From Colocasia esculenta (Eukaryota > Streptophyta > Magnoliopsida > Alismatales > Araceae): a stretch of DNA of 64,000 bases. The position numbers and the translations under genes were made by a program. The stretch lies in the NCBI GenBank assembly GCA_014218235.1, contig CM024755.1, positions 39,204,713 to 39,268,712 of the forward strand, read 5' to 3'. The stretch's first letter is position 1. Each line of letters starts with the position of its first letter. A model generated the notes under the pieces. The model was given only the letters and a program-made list of their open reading frames with translations. It did not search any database and had not been told where the DNA came from. Of the stretch, positions 56,192 through 64,000 are shown piece after piece.

Positions 56192-58073
56192 TGCTGGCCC
56201 GCGGATATGACAGCAAGCTTTCTAGAGGGGGGTGAATAGAAAAGCTACAAAAATTTTGAAGCTAAAACACAAAAATCACCACTTAAAAAACTTTGGTTAG
56301 TGAATGTGCTAGTGTGTGATAGAGAGTAGCAATGCGGAAGCAAATTTAAACAATCACACAAATGAATACAAAGAATTTTATCCTAGTTTGGTACTTCACA
56401 GAAGGAAGACCTACATCCAGTCCCTAAGCAAAATCTTCAGATTTCACTAACCGAGGTACAATCCCCTCAAGGATATACAAACCCCCAGCTCCCCGCCGGT
56501 CCTCTTCCTTTCTGAGTAGGAAGGAAACTCACTTCTATTACAAGTCAAGAAGCCACCCTCCTGGAACAAACCCTAGTGTGGTTCTGTTGGAACAAACCCC
56601 AACAAGGTTCTGTTGATACCAACCTCAGCTAGGTTCTTCGCCTTTAACCAAAAGGAAGTGCTAAGAACAGTCCCTTAGCTAGACAGAAACCGCCAGCAAC
56701 CTCAATGGCCTTCTCTTCACACATGAAGAGGCTCACTGTATACAGTCCTACAGCTGAACAGAAATCTTTCTTAGAAAAGAAAGAACAGACTGAGAGTTGT
56801 ACAAAATAGACACTAACTCAAAAACTCTCATCCGAAAGACTCTCCCTAAAATTACAATTGCAGCACACAGAGAGTGAAGAGAGGAAAGGAGCTTGAAGCT
56901 TGAAGACTTCAGATGGCTGCTTGCACACTCATTCTTAGGCTCGAGCTCTTTCTCTCTTTCTTTTAAGTGTATGTAGAGTTGAGGTTTCTCACTAGATGTA
57001 CACTCTTTGAATGATCTTCAGGAAGCTCTCTTGTTGTTCTTCAGCCTTGCTTCATCCTTTTATAGAGCAGCTTTGAGCAGTTCCGTTGAAGAGATCCGTT
57101 GGAACTCTTCTAGTCGTTTTTGATCTCTTTCTTTATCTACTCTTCTTCTTCTTCTGTCTAACAGACACTTGGTGTAGAGAGAAGTCTAGATATCTGCAGG
57201 CACAGAAGATAGAGTCAGACTATAAAGGACTTCTGACAACAGGCCCATACCTTGCCTTACTTCCATGTTTTCTGCTGACATCTAGACATGTTAGGTACGA
57301 GCCTTTTTGTCTAGCAAAAAGGATGGAGTCTTTATTTTCTACTGACAACATCTCACCTACCTTAAAGGAGAGAATGCAAAAAGATCTCTAGTCAGATAGA
57401 GAAATAATAATATAACATGTGAAGTACATATGAATTTTCAATTGTCGCCACAAATATTTTGAAACATTTGAAATATAGAAACTTTGACTGTAAAGAAGTT
57501 GGAGTATGTACTTCAACTTTCCAGGTGTTGGAGTTGGTCAACTTTGACTTTTGTCTTCAACTCTTCAGAAGTCGAAGTTGGAGTGCACACTTCAACTTTC
57601 CAGGAGTCAGAGTTGGTCAACTTCAACTTTTCGAGAGTCAAAGTTGCCACTTTGACTTTCAGGAGTCGGAGTTGCCACTTCGACTTTCCAAGAGTCAGAG
57701 TTGGACTTCATTTGTTCAACAGTCGATATCATACTTCAACTTTTTAGGAGTCGGAGTTACCACTTCGACTTTCCAAGAGTCGGAGTTAGTATGATATAGG
57801 TATATGTTGTGGACTTAGAAAAAATCTGAGCAGTTAGAAAATGCGCCATTCAAACAGTGTTTATAACATATGTTTTTCTGTGATATTACTATAGTGCATT
57901 TGAGGATTATTTGTGCAGATAGTTATGCACTCATTCAATGTTCAAACTTATACATGAAATGCATGAGTTTTCAGATTAATATCAAAACATGATATGACAT
58001 AAACATAAGATTTATTTAGTCATGAGTTTTAGTTATCACCAAAACATGAGATAAACAAAAGAGTGGTTCAACA
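56192..58073 (-). mobile_element. solo LTR inside a PMD exon, 1.9 kb
   Basis: TGCTGGCCC...GGTTCAACA with a perfect AGGGT duplication at 56187-56191 and 58074-58078. It is the same family and orientation as 23350-25579: it shares CTAGAGGGGGGTGAATAGA near the left end and AAAACATGAGAT...AGAGTGGTTCAACA at the right end. A TATA box (TATAAAAGG on minus) lies at about 57056-57066, with the hairpin array upstream. Confidence 0.93.
57480..57795. repeat. CTTCGACT/AGTCGGAG array in the second solo LTR
   Basis: Seven or more units of the form ACTTCGACTTTCC-AGGAGTCGGAGTTG in direct order, each an imperfect inverted repeat of about 9 bp arms. The units are more numerous than in the other solo LTR, which instead has CTGTCGACAG-like copies. 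Confidence 0.8.
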
Positions 58074-59649
58074 AGGGTGTCAACCAGGCCATCCCGAGCG
58101 TCCAACATATGCACACATTCTTTAGCAAATCATACACATCATAATGAACAAGCAAAGGTTTAGAAGTGCATACCCTGGCTGGCCTCATGTAGTCCCGCTC
58201 ACCATACACATCCTGGTACCGCTGGAGGTAGGCGAAGCTGTCGGCGGTGTCGGACTCTACCAAGTACCCTCCTCGCTGCCAATCAGCGTGCTGGTCGGGG
58301 AAGCAGAGGCGCCAGTCGACCCTCTTCGCCTTCCCCCGAGTCCTCTGGTCGATCCCCCTCGACTCCACCTTGTCGAACCACACCTGGTGCAGCCCCAACA
58401 TATGCATGGAGAGCCTCAGGCGGAGAGGCTCGATCTCGTTCAGGCAATGGACCCAAAAGTCCCACTCGAAATAAGGTCAGCCGCTCTCCACCCAAGGTGG
58501 CCATCGTCCGTCTTGCCCGTATAGGGCTGCCAAACAACCTGCACCCATGCATATGTCACATCATATATCATATATCACAAAGAAATACATGAGAGAAGAT
58601 GAGGTAGATACATACCAGGAGGGCTGGGAAGTCCCAGATGTCACGGCGTAGGGTGTCGAGCTAAAGCGAGAAGAAGGCCTTCGTCACTACCAGTAGCCAC
58701 CGCCTCACGAGTGGGAGTGCGTCGGGACACACCTCAGTAGCCCTCCCCAGGGGAATATAATAGTAACTCCACACCTGCATGCATGAACATATTGGTTAGT
58801 ATGACTAACAAATTTTAAATGTAGGTAAATTGAGAAAGCATAAAGCAGATCGTACCTGGAGGAAGGGGGCGAATCCGCCCACTATAGTCTTGAGGCCGGT
58901 GCCACTGGAGAGGTCGGCAAACATGTGAGCAAAGAAAGTTGCGCCCCAGGCATACCGCCCGATCCCCTCCAAGTCCTCCATAATCTCCAGGAACCGATAG
59001 TGGATGCCATCCCCCTTGGTCCCCAGCAACATCTTGCCCAAGAATAGTACTAGGAACCTCCTTAGGTCCTGTAGACCACCCTGGTTAGCCCCTCCGCATG
59101 ATGCACAAACTTGTACAGTCACTCCTCCCCGGTCTGCCTTGCCCCCTGCAGATCAAGGCTCTCCAAAAGAACCACTCGGTCGACCATCCTCCGATCGCCG
59201 AGCTTGTCCTCCCCTGCTGGCTTCAACCCCAGCAGGTCCCGAGTGTGCTCCATATAATCAGCGTAGGTGACCCCCGTCACCGCCTCCCCATCCACCCGGA
59301 GCCCCGTGATCTATGCCACATCCTCTAAGGACAGCACCATGTGTCCCAGGGTAGGAGGAACGCCCTTCTAGCATGGCCCCATCGCTCCCTCAGTGCCTGT
59401 ACCAGGAAGCTGTCTATGTAGAAGGGCTCGATCTCCAAGATCGGCCCAAACCCCATCTTCCGGATCCTCTCTCTCTCAAAATCCGAAAGCCCCTGGTACG
59501 CCGCTATCACCAGCAGCCAGTGGATGCAGGGCCTCATGATTCCCTGCATATTAAAAAAGGCAAGCACAGGTCAGCACAAGTTTAACACACTTAAACTCAC
59601 TTAAACAGCCCAAAATAGGCCCAAGATCAGACTCTCGGACAGCTCTTTT

Positions 59650-59788
59650 GAATCGTGACCAACTCAGTGGTCGCGCGTCTATTTGAATCGCGACTATTGA
59701 GTCGGTCGCAGTTCATGGTGAAACACAACGGCCAAGGTCGTCATGATTCAACATCTTGAATCACGACGACTGGTGTTGTCGCGATTCA
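59650..59788. repeat. GAATCGCGAC...GTCGCGATTC hairpin units
   Basis: Four units near 59650, 59685, 59728 and 59758, each with a left arm like GAATCGCGAC, a spacer of about 9-11 bp and a right arm like GTCGCGATTC. They directly abut the CACTA end and are the same kind as in the Tat-like LTR, so an older gypsy LTR fragment probably underlies the CACTA insertion. Confidence 0.75.
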
Positions 59789-59804
59789 CCCACTACAAGA
59801 AAAA

Positions 59805-60320
59805 GCGATAATAGAGACCGAAATATTTCGGTCCCTATTCGGTCCCTAACTAGTGACCGAATTGTCACTGCAATGAATCGGTCTCTAAATAAATGCTTTA
59901 GAGACCGATTCAAAATCGGTCCCTATTTAGGGACCGAATAGGGACCGAATTAAATCGGTCTCTATATTTGGGACCGAAATAATGCAGTCCCTATTCGGTC
60001 CCTATTTAGGGACCGAATAGGGACCGAATTAAATCGGTCTCTATATTTGGGACCGAAATAATTCGGTCCCTATTCGGTCCTTAAAATAGGAACCGAATAG
60101 GGACCGAATTATTTCGGTCTCTGACCGAATCTGAGACCGAAATTTTTCAGTCACTATTCGGTCTCAGATCTGAGACCGAATAGTGACTGAAGAAAATTCG
60201 GTCACTAACACAATCGATTGGCGGGATTAGAAATGAAATTTTGTGACCGAATATTTCGGTGACAAATTCGGTCTCAGATCTGAGACCGAATTGTGACTGA
60301 AAATCTTTCGGTCACAAAAT
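59805..60320. repeat. CACTA subterminal repeat array
   Basis: Dozens of direct and inverted copies of GACCGAAT/ATTCGGTC, often as GGGACCGAATAGGGACCG. Around 59880-60080 two near-identical tandem segments occur. Such subterminal motifs bind the CACTA-encoded DNA-binding protein in En/Spm. The later part uses variants with TGAGACCGAA and GTGACCGAA. Confidence 0.9.
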
Positions 60321-60339
60321 TTTTGCGGGAATAGACTCT

Positions 60340-60846
60340 AAAATCTTGTTTTATCTCCACTCCCGCGCAGACTCCTCTCTCTCTCTCATTCTCTCTCTTT
60401 CTGTCTCTCTCTGGCGTTCTCTCCCTCTGTTCCTCTCTCTCTCTTTTGCTTGCCGCGGTTGCCACCGTCGGCAGCCCTGGGAGGAGCCCCTCTGCCTGCC
60501 TCTCGTCGCCCCACCGCCGCGCCGTTCTCCGCCGAGAGGCCGCGCATGGAGGACGCCGTGCGCGGAGTGTCTCCGCCACCGCTGCTCTGTCTGCTGCTCG
60601 TGGGAGCCTCACCGCCGCCGCTCGTGCCGCCGGCGGGTCCTACCGTCGAGGTAGGGGCCGTCCTCCCTCTCTAGTCGGTCCCAACTCTGCCGCCGGTTGG
60701 GTCCTGCGAATCTAAGATCCTCCCTGTACTTCCCTTTCAACCACCGACGGCCTGTGGTGGAAGACGTGACACCTATCGCTGTTCCTATACTCTCTCGCCC
60801 GCCCCCAATATTTCTATGGTGGAGGTAGCTGATCTGCAGCTGGAGG
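60340..60846 (+). other. CT-rich and GC-rich leader, probable 5' UTR
   Basis: A TCTC/CTCT microsatellite at about 60370-60445 is followed by a GC-rich stretch (60450-60680), an abrupt change from the AT-rich surroundings and typical of plant 5' UTRs. ORFs here are of biased composition and recognisably resemble nothing. A GTAGGGG after GTCGAG near 60649-60655 is a possible donor site. Confidence 0.5.
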
Positions 60847-61315
60847 ATGCCCTGGTGCAAGCACTGTCAAGAGGTCTGCCCTACGATTCGGGATGAAAAT
60901 CGTGGTTACATGTGAGCCTCCTCCTCCTTGTCTATCTCACTCTGTGCCTTGATTCTTCCTTTTCCTATAACATAATATTCAAATGTACCTCCCAGATGCT
61001 GCCAGGGATGTGGACGTGTTCTTGATCAGGACATATACTTCAGCAGAGTAACATTTGAGAAGACTAGCAGCGGGCAGGTGCATGCTTCCGGGCTCCAGCT
61101 GTTCCAGTCTAACTCTTTTTACTTAGCCTAGAAATCTCATGACTTTCTTGCGACATTTGTTCCATCTTCTTCTGTTATTCTGTGGGGTTTCGTCGTTGTG
61201 CGTTTGGTTTATCTTACATCCTTCAATTTTCTTGTGGCAGAGTCGACTGGCATGTGACTTTACAGGTCTGTCCAGAGTGAGTATTCCCTGTCCCACGAGA
61301 GAACTCTACTGAAGG
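60847..61315 (+). pseudogene. Brf1 (TFIIIB) N-terminal zinc-ribbon fragment, three exons
   Basis: Exons 60847-60911, 60996-61077 and 61241-61315, all with GT-AG borders. The start ATG gives Met-Pro-Trp-Cys-Lys-His-Cys. Across the first junction it reads Tyr-Ile-Cys-Cys-Gln-Gly-Cys-Gly-Arg-Val-Leu-Asp-Gln-Asp, then Thr-Phe-Glu-Lys-Thr-Ser-Ser-Gly-Gln. Two Cys-x2-Cys pairs form the zinc ribbon of TFIIB-related factors, and the Gly-Arg-Val-Leu-Asp and Thr-Phe-x-Lys...Gly-Gln features point to plant Brf1, which recruits RNA polymerase III. Exon 3 matches the next Brf1-like segment only if the frame changes by one base near 61265, so it looks broken. The cyclin-fold exons were not found up to 64000. 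Confidence 0.65.
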
Positions 61316-64000
61316 GTATGCCATTGCAGCTCCTCCTCTTTTTCTTACTTCTGTTGTGTTCGTTTGATGTACCATAAGTTCTACTCGATTTCCAGGGAGT
61401 AATTGTGTGCTATCTTTGTTTATAGTGTTTACTTTGAATGAACTGTTTGGCATCTTACCTTGACCTACTATTAGCAGAAAAAAAAATAGCAAACTCCTAT
61501 GATAATACCTTTCTCAATTTTTGCTACTTACTTAAGAATGATTGGCCTAGAGTTTCATGTTCTTAAGGTTTTTATGTGCGTAATGAAATTAAAAGAAAGT
61601 TAGTGGATATGTTAGTGCCAAAGAGATGGTTTTGGATATGTTCTTGCTAAGTTAGATAACCATAATGGAATGTTCTGGCTTCCCCTAATAAGTCAGATAG
61701 CTATAATGAAATGTTCTTGCTAAGTTAGATAGCCATAGACTCAATCGATATTGGTGAATATGTATTTTACCATAAAATACGTACTTACTTAAATGATAAA
61801 ATACATGTTTTAATATTATTAGATATTCCTGTCAATTTGTGTTTCTAAAAATATTTTGTATAAATCAGTGGGCAGTGAGATCAGACATATGTCCTTATAT
61901 TTTTTAAGAGTTCAGTTTCCACTTAACTGGCTCTGTTATGTAATATTAAAATAGGTTAATACAGTTATAAAGATATTATAATTATTTTTTGTAGTGTACA
62001 CAGATTATACTTTTAGAATCTTTTTTTGTAGTATGCCTTCACTTAAACTATAGTGATATCCATATGATTGATTGTTAGTTTCCAATTGACAACATAAATT
62101 TAGACAAATTCTTCTACCTCAATTTTGTTTTAGAAAAAAAAACTAGCAAAGTTCAAAGTTTTCAGGTGCCATGGGAGGTGCTTTTAGAGGGTCTTACTTT
62201 TGGCTCCTCCCTTTGGATTCTCCTAATAAGCATACAAACCTATCAACTAAAAGATAGAAAATACTGCTAATTAGTCTACTCTTTTGTAACATAAGGAGTC
62301 ATTCTATTTTGTGAGTGGGGCACTTCTTGGCCTGAATAACCTGTAGAAGGTTGATTGTAGTTTTGCCTATTACGTTTTTGACTATAATATTGTAAGTTGT
62401 AGTTGTCACCTTGGTTTTGATTCTTTAATATTTTCTTGGGTTTACTGGAAGCTCAAACTCAGTTTAGGCTACTATCTTCCCAGATGTAACTAGATTGTTT
62501 GTGATTTTTTTAGACTTTCTGCTGATTCTTATTATATTATGTAAATATTTGATTCATGGGGCAGGAACATACCTCTATTCGAAAGAGCAGCATCCAGGCT
62601 TTTTATTTTTTCCATTTGATATTGTTGCTTTGATCTTATGTCTCACGTATTATAGGTAGCAGATCAACTGTAATGTATGGCCATACTATCAACATGAAAA
62701 AGGACCCCATTCTGAAGGTCAAACACTAAATTGAACACAATATCAGAGATCAAATAAATGTCTGTTTTGGGTTGTTACAAAATATATGGTTCAGTTGAAT
62801 CACTTAATATGCTATTCCAACTTTGGGCTATCTATAAGGTATACCAAGAGTAAAGCCACCTTGTCCTGGATCAAGCCTGAATCACCAATTGTCTGAACCC
62901 TAAGAAGGTCAAATGTCTCTCAGGCACTAGGACCAAGACCAGGACCAGAACCAAGATCAGCACCAAAACTACCCGGCACTAGCCTGCTACCAAATTTCCA
63001 CAGTTAATTTTCTTCATCATTAATGGGCTGAGAATTAACACTTATGATTAAAAGAAGATAAAATGTAGAACAAGGATAAAGAGCATAGCCAGAGTGGTCT
63101 AGGCATAGCAAAATTGAATAGCAGAGTGATCTCACTAAATGAGAAAACGTAAGCCCTTTGCTTTTCATGATATTTTCCTGTGTTGGAGCTATGATGTTTT
63201 TTCTATCCAAATTTCGTGATTACTCTTTGATCTCAAACCAACAGAAACATGAATGTAAGACTACGTGGCTTCACAGAGTTTATATGTTGCAGCCTTTTAC
63301 TTTCAAGAATCTATCTTTTTTTTCTTTTTAATGTTTTACACATCTTCTCACACACTCTATGTGCTCATGATTAAGTGTATCCCAATTTTTTTTTTCACTA
63401 TCTCACACACTCTTTGTGCACTAAAAACAGATATCTTGAATTTTTATTTTGTTCACACACACTCTGATTATTCATATTGATTGTGTTTATGTTCCTAATA
63501 TATATATAGTGTGTATAGTTTGTATATTGTGGGTTTCAATTTTCTGAAACAGATTTTGCATATATTCACAATTGTTGAAATGTAGGTACCTAAAATATAT
63601 GTACCTTACTATCATAGTTTGTAGACTTATGTTTTTAATTTTTTGTGGATTTTCAGTTGTCTTATTACATTTCTTGGAGCTTTACTTTTTTATTTCAGGT
63701 TTTGTTTATGTTATGAGTTTTAAGAATGAATTCTTTGATTTTTTTATATTCTTGTACATTGTATATTTGAAGTTGTATTTTTCTTTGCGCATTATTTATA
63801 CATTATTTATGCCATTTAAATTGTTACAGTTGTTGGTCCTTCCTCTGTCCCTCCTCATGTTCTTATGTCATAAATTTTTTTTGTAACATATGATGATAGG
63901 TTTTGTTTGGAACACGTGCGGAGATCGAGCTAGTTGCTTTCATCTTTTGAGGCTTTTGTTTAGGTAAGATCCAGCGAGCCTGGGTGGTGGCTCATTTTTA
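61316..64000. other. AT-rich sequence, no coding region recognised
   Basis: Intron-like base composition with long T runs. Repetitive phrases such as TTGCTAAGTTAGATA near 61630-61740 and ACACACTCT near 63340-63470 occur. A TTTTTTGTAGTG near 61986-61997 is CACTA-like but was not accepted as an end. Open frames near 63265 and 63572 are hydrophobic by composition only. This may be the inside of the CACTA element or a long intron of the Brf1-like fragment. Confidence 0.45.

Larger units (their letters stand above)
55298..59543 (-). pseudogene. plant mobile domain (PMD, MAIN-like) gene, multi-exon pseudogene
   Basis: Minus-strand exons inferred from GT-AG gaps and reading frame: 58856-59543, 58616-58774, 58174-58538, a split exon (58079-58119 plus 56123-56191), 55915-56054, and 55298-55837. 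The first exons carry PMD features: Gly-Phe-Gly-Pro-Ile-Leu-Glu-Ile, Arg-Trp, Gly-Leu-Arg-Val-Asp-Gly, Arg-Tyr-Ala-Trp-Gly-Ala and Val-Trp-Gln-Pro-Tyr-Thr-Gly. The later exons encode a long Glu/Arg/Ala coiled coil. PMD proteins occur both as silencing and meristem factors and inside transposons. Stops (TAG at Gln positions, one TGA), a frameshift in exon 1 and a solo LTR in the fourth exon show it is dead. High GC sets it apart from the surroundings. The upstream limit is unknown; an acceptor at 59544 suggests an earlier exon. Confidence 0.75.
59791..64000 (+). mobile_element. left end of a CACTA (En/Spm) transposon, right end not in window
   Basis: CACTACAAGAAAAAGCG at the left edge is the canonical plant CACTA terminus, preceded by ACC, which would be its 3 bp duplication. 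Subterminal repeats follow at once. No matching inverted terminus (ending CTTGTAGTG) was found before the window ends, so the extent is a lower bound or the element is truncated. No transposase-like frame is seen in 4.2 kb. Confidence 0.75.

Noticed and set aside
59805..60320. CRISPR-like array
   Set aside because: Repeats are short, in both orientations, with no uniform spacers, beside a CACTA end; this is plant DNA.
61980..62000. TTTTTTGTAGTG as the right end of the CACTA element
   Set aside because: Only part of the expected terminus matches, there are no subterminal repeats beside it, and the flanking TAC does not match the left ACC.
63265..63886. Hydrophobic ORFs of 71 and 104 codons as small membrane proteins
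   Set aside because: T-rich AT sequence yields Phe, Leu and Tyr by composition; no start context, splice or domain support.

Overview
This is nuclear DNA from a flowering plant with a large, repeat-rich genome. The evidence is layered Ty1/copia and Ty3/gypsy LTR retrotransposons, a LINE fragment, a Cassandra-type 5S-bearing TRIM, a CACTA DNA transposon end, and GT-AG introns of 75-90 nt. I cannot name the species. No intact, clearly single-copy host gene, rRNA, tRNA or CRISPR array was seen.

Layout. Positions 286-23026 hold a 22.7 kb minus-strand Sirevirus-like copia element (element A) with 1.93 kb LTRs and the target duplication CGAAG. Inside it, at 4267-14162, sits a second Sirevirus-like element on the plus strand (element B) with 1.35 kb LTRs and the duplication GAGGG. 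Both carry extra open reading frames between pol and the 3' LTR; element A has two. Positions 23032-29050 are old gypsy-LTR-like sequence interrupted by a 2.2 kb solo LTR (duplication TTCTC), a 511 bp solo LTR (GTGTG) and a 5'-truncated LINE (CCATGAGCT).

Positions of about 29050-50085 hold a decayed Tat-lineage gypsy element on the plus strand: LTR, primer site, gag, protease plus G-patch, reverse transcriptase, RNase H, a second RNase H, and integrase. A 9.5 kb Del/Tekay-like element at 32400-41934, with 4.1 kb LTRs and only gag inside, splits its gag. A Cassandra-like TRIM at about 43916-44535 splits its gag-protease linker. Positions 50092-54336 hold the 5' part of a minus-strand gypsy element whose gag reads through two intron-like gaps.

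Positions 55298-59543 hold a minus-strand, multi-exon plant-mobile-domain (PMD) pseudogene, with a 1.9 kb solo LTR (AGGGT) inside one exon. At 59791 a CACTA terminus begins, followed by about 500 bp of subterminal repeats. A CT-rich, GC-rich leader follows, then three short exons resembling the N-terminal zinc ribbon of the RNA polymerase III factor Brf1.

The most notable signals are five: the extra ORFs of the two Sirevirus-like elements; the regularly spaced TCGA-cored repeat arrays upstream of the TATA box in every copia LTR here; GCGAC/GTCGC inverted-repeat units that recur in the gypsy-derived sequence; a gag with phase-0 introns; and a Brf1-like fragment just inside a CACTA end. Coding regions of the transposons mostly carry stops, so their products are inferred from family resemblance.
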